From: Limnephilus marmoratus
Taxonomy: Eukaryota > Arthropoda > Insecta > Trichoptera > Limnephilidae
Length of the DNA stretch: 64,000 nt
Assembly: GCA_917880885.1 (NCBI GenBank)
Contig: OU862913.1
Span: 7,564,001-7,628,000, forward strand
Direction of reading: 5' to 3'
Both the position numbers and the translations under genes were made by a program. How positions within the stretch are numbered: the first letter of the stretch is position 1; each line of letters opens with the position of its first letter. The notes under the pieces were generated by a model. The model was not told the origin of the DNA. It did no database searches and saw nothing but the letters and a program-made list of their open reading frames with translations. Positions 1 to 11,481 of the stretch are shown piece after piece.

Positions 1-2097
1 CCGTATGTTCAAATAAATTAATTTCTTTAAATTTATTTACATATTCCATTAAGGTAAAGAAAAATTTTAAAATGAATTTTTAAAAAATATTAAAATATGT
101 ATAAATAAGGAAACAAATATACCTTCTCATTTTTCGTAAGTTTTTTTCCACATTTTTACTCAAAACCAAACAAAAAAACATAATATTCATAAATCTAACA
201 ATAATAATTTTTAGTTTTTACATACGTGTATACTAATAACTAATAAAATAATTTAGTATAATAGTCCTCAAAGCAATCGGGGACGTTCAGGGTCACTACC
301 AAAAGCTTAGAACCACTCGCAATTTTGAAGAAATTAAATGGCGGCTGGCAGCATTCAAAACTTGGATCACAAATATCAGTGAAAAAACATAAGAAACATT
401 TTATTGCCAATTCCACGAAATGAATGATTAATTACCTACAGAATGTTTGGCATTTAAAATTTTACTAAAAAATGTCGTTGTTGAACTCGTTTTCCGTTTT
501 TTGGCGGACCTACTCTAGCCCGTCAGCGTGCCGGGGTTTGTGGTTAAGTACCTGAGTTGCACACCCGGCAGGCTGCCGGGGTTTGTGGCCAATGGGTTAA
601 TGTAAAAAAAAAATTAAAAAGTAATTTTTTTTATTTTTTTTTTATTTATCAAAAGTACACAATACAGAATATAGTATATTATATAAAGCATTGTACTCCC
701 AGGAGTTAATAAACTCATTGCGGGAATGATACACATTACATGAAACATATAGCTGTATGTATTAAATGGACATATGATGGGGACATACACAACATTATTA
801 TTTCAGATAGTCATTAAAGAAATTGTTTCTCCCTGATTGTCCTTTCCCACTCGTCCCGTTCCCCTTCCGCCTCCCCTTCTTCTCCTGCGTCCTCTTCCCC
901 TCTCGCGTTCTCACTCCGTCGCCTCCATACTCCCTCTTACCCACTCCACTCCCCCCCTTCCCCCGTCCCATCGAACCATCCTCCTGAGTTCCCCTCCCTC
1001 CTCCCAGGTCCCCCTCCCCCCTCCCGCGTTCCCCTTCCACCTTCTCCGCCTTCCCTCTTCCCTTTCCCGCTCCCTCTTACTGCCAACCCTCCTCCCGCGT
1101 TCCATATATTCAATCCCAGTACATTCAGTTTTTAAACAGCCCGCGTGCCACGTTTTACAATTTTTATTCAAATTTCCATTTTTCATGTATATTAAATTTG
1201 GTACCTAACATAGGTACCTATTCAAAATATCTAAAATTCTTGATTCGATTCAAACTATTAGGGGAGTACCTACTTTAAAGATTTTCAAAAATAGAATCCT
1301 GATTGAACAATCATTGTTTTGCAAAATGTCATTCTCAAATACGCGAACTGTCAAACGTGCGATGGTTTCTGAAATTATCCAATATTCTGCGCAATTTTCT
1401 TAATTTTTCTCTCCGTAAGAACCATCCTCGTACTTCAAGGAATATTCTAAAAAAAGAATTAGCGAAATCAGTTCTTCTGATCTCGAGATTTGCGCTTAGC
1501 GACACATTTAGCGATTCATTTTTATATATAAGATAATTGTTAATAAATTCAAATAATGATGACTAGAGACATCTATGTTCCGTTATTGTATTTAATAGGT
1601 TTTTAATTACTTATTAGCATTTTGATGTTTGACACTGCCGTTAGAGGTTACCTCTGCGTTTGCATCTACTTTACCGACCTAGTTTCTGATTAGCAATATA
1701 GGCTAATATCCGTTTCTATTATTATGGTTTATAAGAGTGTGTTTACCTTTAAAAACTGTCTTTTTCGTATTAATTTTGTCTTAGTAAAGGGTTTTCTTCA
1801 GCAGATTAAGCGGGGGTCGGTTGTAACCAAAGGTTTTATAAAAGTGTTGATCTAAAACAAGTTGTAGTCTAAGTTTATTGTAATTAAAACGACTCAACAT
1901 TAAAAAAGTGTTTGGAATATAAAAAAGTACATTAAATACTCGATCATGAAATAACTAATAACAAATATTATGGAGCTCATTTATTGATTTATAGAGCTTT
2001 AATTGCGAAGCGGAAATAACACATAGTTTTTATAAATCTGACAGTTCGTTAAGACAAAAAACTTGCACAATAGAAAAACACCTGAGTGTTTAAAATT
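1..2097. other. AT-rich flank with no recognised gene
   Basis: I see no supportable gene here. The open frames at 800-1210 come from a pyrimidine-rich tract and lack complexity. A short GC patch at about 515-590 repeats the phrase CCGGGGTTTGTGG twice around a small CCGGCAGGCTGCCGG palindrome and ends near GGGTTAA, so it may be one end of a small repeat, but I cannot find its partner. The rest is ordinary AT-rich sequence. Confidence 0.6.
833..1105. repeat. Polypyrimidine low-complexity tract
   Basis: About 270 bases consist almost only of C and T on the plus strand, with a degenerate phrase like CCTCCTCCCGCGTTCC recurring. The opposite strand is purine-rich, so the tract could form unusual structures. 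It explains the overlapping artefactual open frames on both strands. Confidence 0.8.
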
Positions 2098-2639
2098 CAG
2101 GGGTGAAGAACCTGCGGCCCGCGAGGCCTTTTGGTGCGGCCCGCGGACACTTTCGGTGCGGCCTGCTGAGAGAACCACAAGAAATTGCACAGAACGGAAT
2201 GGGTTTTTCACGGTGTTTTAGATACATTTTTAAGACGTTATTACAAAATCGTCACTAGCAAGTAGTTTGGATACAAATAAAAACGTGATAAATCCTCCCA
2301 TTTAACTTCTATTTAAATTTTTTTTGTGAAACGATAGTGAAATTCAATCGGAACTTTTAATTTTCTTGTACAGGACAGTCCCAATATTTCAGGATTGATA
2401 GCAACTCTATTCGGAGGGGAATCTTTCGCAGTCTGTCATAAAAAATATTTTCTAGTCATCGTTGCGGAAGTAAAGTGGATAGTATATCAATAAAATCCAA
2501 TTAAAGACGTTGAATGAAAGTTGAAGCTGAGTAAAACGTGAAATTATTTGAAACTAAATAAAGGCTGTGGATAGTAACTCGAAAAAATAATTCAACGCTT
2601 TTTCCAACACTGCAAGGACAAAATCCTTCTACATCATTT

Positions 2640-2896
2640 GAATAAGCTGGCGAGTGCGCAAAATTCAGTGAGGCATTTAATGAACGATTTAAGGACGTGA
2701 AAAGAGAGCAAACAGATTTGAACATATTTGCTACACCGTTCAACGACGAACCATCGAATGTGCCTGATAATCTGTAGCACGAAATTATTCAATTACAAAG
2801 CGATGATGAACTAAAAGCTAGATATAACAATCTCCCCAAATAAAGTCAAGAATCACTGGTTATATTAAGTAAGGCACGTCCCTTAACATTTTGTTT
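2640..2896 (+). pseudogene. hAT transposase C-terminal fragment, broken
   Basis: In frame from about 2646 the translation includes SEAFNERFKDVKREQTDLN, then FATPFNDEP and ELKARYNNLP. This matches in style the C-terminal dimerisation region of hAT transposases of the GTF2IRD2/EPM2AIP1-like group, where an ERFKDF segment is followed by NPF and LIELQ-like segments. In-frame stops at about 2778 and 2841 break it. Orientation agrees with the surrounding element. It cannot encode an active enzyme; it dates the element as old. Confidence 0.65.
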
Positions 2897-3114
2897 ATAA
2901 TACAAACATTAATGCCATAATAATTGCCACACTTCTAGCATAAAAATATCACTACATCTAATTTATTGTTATTAGTTAAATTAATATAAAATTATATTGC
3001 GGACAATAAATATGCTACAAAATGTAGAAAAACCATTCACGTAATCAAAGTACAACTTAATTTAAGCTGGTTGACTAGTGGTAGTTTTAAGTCTGCGCGT
3101 TTAGATTCACCCTA

Positions 3115-3850
3115 TAACTGAAACCAGTTTTGTGTTAAGAATGCAACGAAAAAAATCCAGGTGGGGTTTCATTTTTTGACGCATTCCTTGTGTTAGAATT
3201 GCATTTATAAAATTCTAGTTGCGTACTTTGTGCTGCCAGAATTGGAGGAAAGCTATTTTCATGTTCTGGGTGAAGTTTTAATTTCCCGCATACAAACTCA
3301 CTTTATAATTAAAATCAGTTCTGTGTTAAGAATGCAACGAAAAAATTCCAGGTGGGGTTTTATCTCACTGACGCATTTCGTAAGAAACCATTCTGATGTG
3401 TGAAGTGCATAAATATAATTGAGTGAAGTGCATAAATATACAGTAATAAATTTGTAGTTGCATATGTGCTGCCAGTATTGGAGGAAAGCAATTTCACATT
3501 CTGAGTATAGTTTTAATTCCCCGCGTACAGATTCAACCTGTAATTAAAACCAGTCTGTGTTAAGAATGCAACGAAAACGCGTCAGGTTTGATTTCATTGG
3601 CTTACCCATTTCTTATGTTGGAAGTGCATTTATAAAATTCAAGTTTCTCAGTTAATGCTGCCAGAATTAGAGGAAAGCCATTTTCATGTTATGAGTGTTG
3701 TTTTATTTCCCCACATGCAAATTTAATCTAAATTGAAACTAGTTCCGTGTTCAGAATGCAACGAAAAATTTCAGTTGTGATTTCATCTGCTGATGCATTT
3801 TGACGGAAACCATTCTCGTGTTCAAAGTACAGTTATAAAATTCTGGTTGC
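3115..3850 (+). repeat. Degenerate zinc-finger-derived tandem repeats, tract A
   Basis: Four related units are seen, marked by GTGTTAAGAATGCAACG-like phrases near 3125, 3319, 3551 and 3740, spaced about 190-230 bases apart. Each unit also carries a CTGCCAGAATT..GGAGGAAAGC phrase and a TTCATGTTCTG phrase. In better preserved copies elsewhere in the window the same phrases translate as EKPFSCSECSF, a C2H2 finger start. No open frame survives. The tract lies inside the 2098-3916 hAT element. Confidence 0.6.
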
Positions 3851-3916
3851 AGACTATAGATTCGAATGTGGCTTCCCCCCCCCCCGATACGGAACAGGAA
3901 AGGTTCCCCACCCCTG

Positions 3917-4719
3917 AGCTTAAATAATGATGCAAAAAAGAACATTGGTAGTTCTTCAGCATTTTTAATGTCATTAAAATAAGTATAAATCTATCATCTT
4001 GAGACCCTGGGACACTTAAATGCCCCTCTACTATTACATTTGTCAACTTTGTTACTTATTTTCATACGCTGCGCCCAATTTATTTCGAGAAGCAAAATGT
4101 ATATCTACCTCCAAGTTTTCTGTATTGGCGATTTTTTCATGATTATAAAATTGAAATGTAAACCGAGTAGTCGATAAGTTACTTTTCCTAAATCGCCGCA
4201 GTATCATGGGCCCGCCCTGGTAATTTATTAAATGTCTTTCAAAATATATAATTATTTACAGTGTGCAGATTGATTTTAGTAGGAAAGGATGAATTAACCT
4301 TTTTTATCCCTAAATATCAAATAATTTTTGTGGAAACGTTTTTTTTCTTCGTATACTAATATATTCATTTCTCGGTATGATTTGTATCGTACCGATTTAG
4401 TAATATTTTCAGATTGTAATGAATAAATAATAATACTTTAAAAAATCTTTAAATTAATTTTCTTTCAATAATTATTAAGTTTCCAGGCGAAGGTTGTGTG
4501 TATTCTCCAGTTGCGTTAGAGCATTATGTATATCGAAGCAATACAATAAACACAAATCTGTTTTAAATTACGTCGTAATCTTCTGAGTAGCTTTAACAGG
4601 CCTACACGCCCTACACGTCTTATTATATTACCTATTTATCGTGGTCTCAATTAGACGGTTATTCGCCGTTTTTAAGGGAATAAATAAAGTGTTACTGTTC
4701 CCATAACAACAACAAACAA
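3917..4719. other. Unannotated AT-rich spacer
   Basis: I see no gene, RNA or clear repeat here. The short open frames on the minus strand around 3750-4046 overlap a C run and the hAT end and look random. Confidence 0.5.
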
Positions 4720-5060
4720 CGAAAAAATTAGAAGAGAAACGGTCTAATATTTATTTATTGACGGACTTTGTCAAGCAATTGCCACCAAAAAGCGATGTTG
4801 TATGGATTCGTTATGATTATTGTGAACACCATATAATGGAGACCAAATAACGGAGGCATGTTCAAGATTAGGGCGAACCAGCGAACGGTAAAGAGCGGTC
4901 ATTAATGAAGTCAGAGGTTAGGCTAAAGAGTTTTTCCGGTAATTATATTATTAAAGACAGTGGTAATTCTATTGATGAAGCGCAGCAATGTAAGGGATTT
5001 ATTAACGACGTTATTAATATGTCCACGAAAAGACAGTTTGCAATTTAAGGTCACGCTATG
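4720..5060 (-). pseudogene. Non-LTR reverse transcriptase C-terminal fragment
   Basis: Read on the minus strand, the sequence gives NCKLSFRGHINNVVNKSLTL and then SLVRPNLEHASVIWSPLY and NESIQHRFL. These are the conserved post-RT segments of jockey/I/R1-group non-LTR retrotransposons (LGV-F-hydrophobic-HI, then LVRS-LEYAS-IWSP and IE-IQ-RFLR). Frame changes and stops separate the blocks. It is an old 5'-truncated remnant. A similar fragment with the next part of the domain lies at 56282-56440. Confidence 0.7.
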
Positions 5061-5147
5061 GTCCTTTAGATTTATAATGCACGTTAGGTAGGCAAAAGAA
5101 GATTTTCAATAAAGATGACATATTTTGAAGCGGGTATGGGAACCGCC

Positions 5148-5844
5148 GTTCCGGAAACCATTTATTGGTTAAACAATACCTCCGCCGTAGGTCACCCCAA
5201 GTGGTTCACTACGTTTAGTGACTTAGCAGGGGTGCCCGGGTCCTTAGGATGACTCCAGATACTAATATCTACAGCCTGTATGTCGGACGAATATCTACAG
5301 CTCATATGTTGAACTAATATCTACGAACTTCAGAGTGTTAACTAATATCTACAGAGCATAGGTTGAACTAATATCTACAGAGCGTAGGTTGGATTAATCA
5401 GCTAAATGTGTCCAATGTGTCCGATATTAGGGATTTTTACACACATACTTACATAAATTAAGTTTTTTAAACTGCATACGCAATATTACGCTATTCCAAT
5501 ATGCTATACATAATTGCAAATCCAACCTCTGCCAGTGCTGTAGATATTCGTCAACATTTTGGTTCTCATAGATATTAGTCAACAGTTTGAGCTGTAGATA
5601 TTCGTCAACACTTTCCTTCTCATAGATATTAGTTCGATTTTTTCAGTTTTTGGAATTCCTGTAGATATTAGTAGACGCCTCCCTTGGGATGAGGTTTATC
5701 CGGGTCTTGTCTGGGTCTTGGTGTCTGCCCACCAGCCGCATGGCAGGCCGGATCAAAAAAGAATGCTTGTGGGCGTCCCTTTGACTTCTCCAGCCGTATT
5801 CTCTCGGAACATCGCCTTGCACAGCCGTCACTCCTGGACACACT
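5148..5844 (+). repeat. R-family dispersed repeat, left part (interrupted)
   Basis: Sequence such as CCATTTATTGG, CACTACGTTTAGTGAC, GCAGGGGTGCCCGGG and ATGGCAGGCCGGATCA recurs at 18636-18872, 49065-49374 and 58495-58980, so I treat it as one dispersed family of roughly 0.5-0.7 kb without coding capacity. This copy is interrupted at 5251-5682 by an inverted-repeat element and at 5845 by a non-LTR element; its right part resumes at 12503. The uninterrupted relatives at 49 and 58 kb confirm the junctions. Confidence 0.75.
5251..5682. mobile_element. 432-bp inverted-repeat element with ACTAATATCTACAG termini
   Basis: The element begins GACTCCAGATACTAATATCT and ends in the imperfect inverse, finishing TAGACGCCTCC. 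Several copies of CTAATATCTACAG or CGAATATCTACAG run in one orientation in the left third, and inverted copies (CTGTAGATATTAG/TCG) lie in the right third. Flanks are CTTAGGAT and CTTGGGAT, an 8-bp duplication with one mismatch, as expected for hAT-type insertion. A second, almost identical copy is at 21418-21848. No coding capacity; non-autonomous. Confidence 0.85.
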
Positions 5845-6319
5845 TTATTTTATTTATTTATTTATAATTTCTCACCATACATGTGTTCTTATTTTTTTTT
5901 TTACAAAAATATTAACCTCACTAGGCTAGCAGCCTGTATTGAGGTTAAATTCATAAACTTGAGTGGTGCATTTACACACAAATCACTAAAATACAAAAAA
6001 AATCACTAAAATACAAAACACTACATCCAAAACACTAAAATATTATATGCGGAAAGTAAGAAATAACAATATTATATTGGTGACCAGATGGGTAATTTGT
6101 AACAATATAGACCATAAAACAAATCCTTAATTACTATACCCACCAAGAAACAAAGGTAGTTCAAAACAACTAGGGTGACACTCCGATTTTTACAAATGGG
6201 ACTAAAATAAAATCTGGTTATTTAAAAAATATATATGTTTATATATATCTTTTTATTTAAAAAACAAATATTATTAAAAAAAATATCTTATTATTTTAAA
6301 ATATGTTTTTTTTTATTAT

Positions 6320-8011
6320 TTAAAAAAAGGCCAAGGATGAAAAAATAGTATGCCTATCCTCTGACAACACAAAAATCTTAACATTTTTTTTAAATTTAGC
6401 TAATGAATTGGAAGACTTTATGTAATCTGGCAGAATATTAAACAGAAGTGGAGCCTGATATAAAAAGTTTCTTTGGCCAAAAGATGTTTTAGTACTTATT
6501 GCGACAAAGTTCATTCTTGAGCCAATTCTAGTGGTATGGATTTGTTGGGTTCTTTCTGCAGAATAAATATTGATAAAAAATTTACAAATTATTTTAGAGA
6601 TGTACAGCTGTTTTATACTCATAACGTCAGATTCCTTGTAAAGAAGTTTCGATGGATAACGAAATTTTTTTTTGTACATGACTTTAAGAATTAATTTGTG
6701 AGCAATATTTAGTGGCTCTACATTGGACTTTAGGCAGGATCCCCAGCATACAATATTGTAAGAAAGTCGAGATTGTACTAAGGCATAATAGACAGATTTT
6801 AATTTATCTTTATCCAGTATATGACGAAGTTCTTTAAAAATATAGGTAAGTCTCCTGATATTTTTTGTTAACATGTCAATATGGTCATTCCATCTCAAAT
6901 ATTGATCAATATTTACACCTAGGTACCTTATACAGTCTACTCTTTCTAAAGGGTGGCAATTACAATTACAATTTTGCAGACAATTGTGTATAATTAGATT
7001 ATGAGTGTTGGAAGGCTGACTTTTTGATGATATGCTAAAAGTTACATATTTTCTTTTTGATGTATTCAAAGTTAAGATGTTATTATTTAGCCAACTCTTT
7101 ACTATTCTTAATCCTGAATCACATTTGTCAAAAGCATCTTTCCAGGTTTTACCCTCAAATATTAAAGCAGTGTCGTCTGCGAAACTAACAATATTACCAG
7201 GAATATCTAAATTACATAAATCATTAATGTAGATTAAAAACAATATTGGTCCAAGTACACTACCTTGTGGAACCCCAAATGAGATTTGTTTGCTAATGCT
7301 TAAATTATTATTTATCTCTACTTGTTGTGTTCTATCGCTAAGATAGGATTTGAACCAACTTAATGCTGTACTGGAATGTGAAATGCCAAGAGAAGATAAT
7401 TTTTTGAGGAGTAATCCATGGGAAACCGTGTCAAATGCCTTTGATAGATCTAAAAACACAGCTAAGGCTTTGTTTCCATAATCCAGGGCACTAGTGACTT
7501 TTGACAATACCTTCAACACTGCATCACTTGTTCCTCTATTTTCTCTGAAACCAAACTGATTGCTAGAGAGTAGTTTATTTGTTTCTAAGAATGATACCAA
7601 TCTCGACTTAGCCAATCTCTCTATTACTTTTGAAAGCGTGTTGAGTAGGGATATAGGTCTATAATTATTGACATCTAGTTGATCTCCACCTTTTAAAAGA
7701 GGAATCACTTTAGCTTTCTTACAGTGAGAAGGGAACATCCCACTCTTGAAGCTAATATTAATAATATGAGATATGGGACCAGCTAATTCGGATACATGGA
7801 GTTTATATATCATAACACTTATAGAATCAATACCGCATGAGAAAGACATTTTTAAATCATTTGTCACTTCAGAAATGTTAGTTGGCTTAAAGTCAAAATT
7901 GTTCCCGGTAATCTGAAGTTCAGATTTAAAATCATTCACAAGATACGTCTCACTGGTTTTATTATCACTGCACAAATTGTTAGCGAAACTTGGACCAATA
8001 TCACTGAAGAA
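6320..8011 (-). pseudogene. Non-LTR ORF2, reverse transcriptase part
   Basis: This is the second half of the retrotransposon polyprotein, which copies element RNA at the nicked target. It reads openly to a stop at 6320. Visible RT blocks in order are KAKVIPLLKGGD, NNYRPISLL, NQFGFRENRGTSDAV, VFLDLSKAFDTVSHGLLL, FGVPQGSVLGPILFLIYIND and the catalytic SFADDTALIF. The C-terminus has WNDHI, SRLSYNIVCWGS and a terminal LPDYIKSSNSLAKFKK segment typical of CR1/L2/Daphne-group elements. The open frame extends into the inserted hAT terminus to 8074, but that start is not native: the true ORF begins upstream at 11424. The interruption makes the gene non-functional although each half looks undamaged. 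Confidence 0.88.
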
Positions 8012-8415
8012 TAAGGCGGCCAACCGTCCCGCATTCTGCGGGACCGTCCCGCATTTGCAGTTGTAGTCCCGCATTGCAATATTTACAAAAATAGTCCCGC
8101 AAATCGTCTAAAGCGTCCCGCATGTCCCGCATTTCTAATTTTTTTTAAATACTGTCTATGGTAGTCAAATAAACTTTTTCTATCTTTAGTCTATTTAAGC
8201 CATTTAGTTAAGTTCAAGACATAATTTGTCCTTGGAAAAGGCCCGAAGATATCGATCTAGGGATTGGTTTATTTACGTTAAACAAGCAAGAGTCCAAGAG
8301 CGCCAGTGTAGTAGTATTAATTGAGTTGTTTTGTTTACGAATTAGTGCACGCTGTGACACGTAATATTTATAACCAACATTTATCACTCAATTCAAATCA
8401 AATAATTCCTTGACC

Positions 8416-8493
8416 ATGCCGACCGCGAAAAAGCGGTGTTGTGAGTTCAGTGAAGAATTGCAAAAAGAATTTCCTTTTTGGCAAAAGTGTTAA
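8416..8493 (+). pseudogene. Possible hAT transposase N-terminal remnant (25 codons)
   Basis: An ATG opens 25 codons, MPTAKKRCCEFSEELQKEF and then PFWQKC, before a stop. The FSEELQKEFPF phrase resembles the extreme N-terminus of hAT transposases that precede a zinc-binding BED-like segment. What should follow is replaced by zinc-finger-like repeat sequence. The match is short, so the assignment is tentative. Confidence 0.4.
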
Positions 8494-9006
8494 CATTCAT
8501 TCTGAATGTAGTTTTAATTCGCCGCATACAGATTTAATTTAAACCAGTTTTGTGTTCAGAATGTTAAAATTCTAGTTGGATTTGTCTTCTGACATATTTC
8601 GAAGAAAAATATTCTCTTATTCGAAGTGCATTAGAAGGGACCCCACCAGTTTCCAGTAAGGAAAATATTTTCTTTTTCGAAGTGCATTTATAAAATTCTA
8701 GTTGCAGACTATAGTGCCGCCAGAATCAAAGAGAAACTATTTTGTTGTTCTGAGTGTAGTTTTAATTCGCCGCATACAGAATTAATTTAAAACACCCTTG
8801 AGTTCAGAATATAACGATACATTAAATAACAAGTTGCAGATTCATCCTATACCGACTGAAGCTTTACATTTAAGTTGCATGTTCAGAATGTAAAATTTCG
8901 TCTGCTGACATATTTCGAAGGAAATTATTCTCTTATTCGAAGTGCAGTTATAAAATTCTAGTTTCAGACTATATAAGTGCTGCCAGAATCAAAGAGAAAC
9001 CATTTT

Positions 9007-9552
9007 AATTCCACAACATTATAATAATATGCCTACCAGTACTTCTAAAACTATTAATGCACTAGAAATCATAGGTACTTGTAAAATTTATCATATCAGT
9101 TAACATAATCCAGGATTTATTACTTTTTATATTTTATATTTAAATCTTTGTAGGTACCTTGAGATAGGTATCTTATTTGTACATTTTATTGTTTTATTTC
9201 TCTCTTTAAATTTTTATTTTTACTTTTACCTAATAATTTATAGTTTGTACTTTAATACTTTATATTTTAAACTATTTATAGTTTGTACTTTAATTAATTT
9301 AGTTTTGTACTTTAATTTATAGTTTGTACTTAATACTTTATATCTTAAACTATTCACTTTATAATTTACTTTTATATATTATTGTTTTTATACACTACTT
9401 ATTACCTTACTTTTTACCTTTTTTCTTAAATTTGACTAACATTTATATTGTTATTCTTCATGTTGTTGTACTATTATAAGTATGTCAATTATGTTAATGG
9501 CACGATTTGTGCCGTATATGTGTAAATAAATAAATAAATAAATAAATAAATG
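9007..9552 (+). mobile_element. Non-LTR retrotransposon 3' end with (AAAT)n tail
   Basis: The AT-rich stretch has repeated TATAGTTTGTACTTTAAT phrases, then GGCACGATTTGTGCCGTATATG and ends in at least seven AAAT units. A short stem-loop (GGCACGATTTGTGCC) followed by an AAAT tail is typical of insect non-LTR 3' ends. It interrupts a zinc-finger-like unit between CCATTTT and GTTCTG. No coding sequence remains; it is a different family from the 5845-12502 element. Confidence 0.6.
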
Positions 9553-9684
9553 TTCTGATTGTAGTTTTAATTCACCGCATACAGATTTAATTTAAACCAC
9601 CTTTGTATTCAGAATGAAAAATTTCTGCTGTGGATTCATCTGCTGATGCATTTCGAAGGAAAACATTATCTTATTCTTAGTGCA

Positions 9685-9835
9685 TTGGAGGTTATCCACC
9701 ACATACCCGCCTTAGTATAAGTAACAGGTAGTTACTCCTTCAGGGCTCTCACAATGACCCGATTTTTTTTAAACAACGACTCTACATTTAAATGCAGGAA
9801 GCTAGACTTATTCTAAGTGCAGGTATAAAATTCTA
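9685..9835 (+). mobile_element. Small GGAGGTTATCC element, truncated copy
   Basis: GGAGGTTATCCACCACATAC followed by AACAGGTAGTTACTCCTTCA matches the complete copy at 12848-12970 and the inverted copy at 18078-18210. The right terminal ACCTCC is missing here. Confidence 0.6.
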
Positions 9836-10135
9836 GTTGATTATTATGAATGTATTGCCAGAATTAAAGAGAAACCATTTTCATGTTCTGATTGTGGTTT
9901 TAATTCGCCGCATACAGATTTAATTTTAATTAGTTTTGGGTTCAGAATATAACAACCAATTAAATAATAAGTTGCATATTCATCCTATTAATGGACATAA
10001 TTCTCGATTTCCGAGATAGCAGTTATAAATTTGTGGTAGAATTCATGAATAAGATTTATTTGAATACTCTGTCAATCAATTATGTGAAATAATTGATAGA
10101 CAGAGTATTGATATTTTATAAAGTTGGCCGCCTTA

Positions 10136-11420
10136 CTGAAGAAGTCATTAATGTGATTAGTAATTATATTTGGACTCTCTTCCATTGAAGTAATAATATT
10201 ATTAATTTTCAATTTTTTTATGGTAGTTTGTTCGTTTTTAAGGTTTATGGCCTCCTTTATAATTTTCCACTGTTGTTTAATGTTACCATTGACTTCATCT
10301 AATTTTCTTCTGAAATATGCTTGTTTTGTTGTTCGTATTATCCTAGAACACCAGTTTCGATATCGCTTATAATAATCAAACAGTTCCAAGTTATAGCTTT
10401 CTTTTCTACATCTGTTGTGCAATTTATCACGTGTTTTGAGGCATTTGATTAATCCAGCGTTTATCCATGGTTTTAGATGTTTCATAATATGTTTCTCTTT
10501 TTGTACTGACGTACAACTTTGCACATGGGTTTTCAAACATTTTATGAAATTATCAGTTGCCAGATTGACGTCATTTGTTGATAGAACTATATCCCAGGAT
10601 TCCTCCTTTAATTTGGTCTTCAAGAGGTGGTTGTCAACAACAAATTTAGGTTTTACATTATTATTTGAAATATTATGTAGATTTAAGCTCATAAACTTCA
10701 TTAAAATTGCATAATGGTCTGTTATGCCAGTAGTAAAAGCTGCTCCTTGTGGTTCAAATTTTGATTTTGCCATAATATGATCAATGCAGCTAGATTTATT
10801 AGGAGTTACTCTTGTTGGTGAGTTTATTATGGGCTTCAAACCATGAAACGCCAGAAGTGATAGGTATTTTTGTGTTTTTATGTTCTTCAAATCTAGGGTA
10901 TCAATATTTAAGTCCCCACATAAGATAATCTCCTTATTTTGCAAAGATTCAGATGCAAGGAATTCATTCAATGAGTCGAGAAAGTTGTCTATTTTAGTCT
11001 GGGATGGAGATCGATATACAGCTAATAAATATAATGTATTGGATAATTGCATTTTCAAGCAGTTTGCACTGGGGAGAGCAATTTCCTCAACAGTTACCTG
11101 AATGTTTTGTCTTACGTAGATAACTACTCCATCATTTTGTAAATTGTTCATCATAGTTTTGTAGACTACGTACTCTGGAATGCTAGGCATATTAATTACA
11201 CTGCTCAGCCAAGCCTCTGTAAAGACTAGTACTTCCGGACGATGATTAATGCAATCCAGCATAGAAACAGTTTCATCAAAATTCTTGCTTATACTTCTAA
11301 TATTCATGCATAGTAAAGAAAATTTTGAATCTTTCAAAAAAATTTTGCAAGATAATGAATCTTCAAAAGTTATGTTAGGTTCAGTATTGTCGGTTATATT
11401 ATTTATGTTTTCCAAATCAT

Positions 11421-11424
<4 letters not shown>
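10136..11424 (-). pseudogene. Non-LTR ORF2, AP-endonuclease part
   Basis: This is the first half of ORF2. The apurinic-endonuclease-like domain nicks target DNA to prime reverse transcription. Visible blocks are SLLCMNIRSISKNFDE, VLVFTEAWL with the catalytic Glu, ILCGDLNIDTLD, INSPTRVTPNKSSCIDHI and GITDHYAILMKF with the terminal Asp-His. A linker region with WINAGLIKCLKTRDKLH leads to the RT. I take ATG 11424 (MDDLENINN) as start; the frame also reads upstream through an A run as polylysine, which is unlikely to be native. The frame runs past 10136 into the hAT terminus, so it is cut before the RT domain. Confidence 0.87.
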
Positions 11425-11451
<27 letters not shown>

Positions 11452-11481
11452 CAATAAAAGTGTCAGACTTAGGGGGGAGGA

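Larger units (their letters stand above)
2098..3916 (+). mobile_element. Decayed hAT transposon (CAGGGGTG termini)
   Basis: The left end begins CAGGGGTGAAGAACCTG and the right end is the imperfect inverse of CAGGGGTGGGGAACCT, the usual form of hAT termini. The left end continues into GCGGCCCGCG-rich sequence typical of one hAT lineage. Inside are a transposase remnant with stops (2640-2896) and a tract of degenerate zinc-finger-like repeats (3115-3850). The flanking 8-mers do not match, so no target duplication is claimed. A 13-base C run lies just inside the right end. A shorter, inverted relative of the left end lies at 60619-60681. Confidence 0.7.
8500..9960 (+). repeat. Zinc-finger-derived tandem repeats, tracts B and C
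   Basis: Units occupy about 8500-8990 and 9553-9960, separated by the insertion at 9007-9552. They contain AATCAAAGAGAAACCATTTT-type phrases (EKPF-like) and TTCTGAGTGTAGTTTTAATT, TTCGAAGTGCAGTTATAAAA and ATTCGCCGCATACAGATTTA. The order and period (roughly 190-230 bases) agree with the tracts at 3.1, 44-46 and 59 kb. Stops and small indels in every unit exclude coding. Confidence 0.6.
8012..10135 (+). mobile_element. 2.1-kb hAT element inserted in ORF2 (TAAGGCGGCCAAC termini)
   Basis: Exact 13-base inverted termini TAAGGCGGCCAAC / GTTGGCCGCCTTA are flanked by a perfect 8-bp duplication CTGAAGAA (8004-8011 and 10136-10143), the hAT hallmark. The left end carries several GTCCCGCAT phrases. Inside are a 25-codon remnant (8416-8493), degenerate zinc-finger-derived repeats (8500-8990 and 9553-9960), a non-LTR 3' end (9007-9552) and a small element fragment (9685-9835). 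Removing it with one duplication rejoins the retrotransposon frame. A truncated inverted relative starts at 42692. Confidence 0.92.

Noticed and set aside
515..600. piggyBac-like end near GGGTTAA
   Set aside because: Only one side is visible and no TTAA duplication or partner end could be found.
837..1208. 123-codon plus-strand frame and overlapping minus-strand frames
   Set aside because: They arise from a polypyrimidine tract; composition is low-complexity and both strands are open for the same reason.
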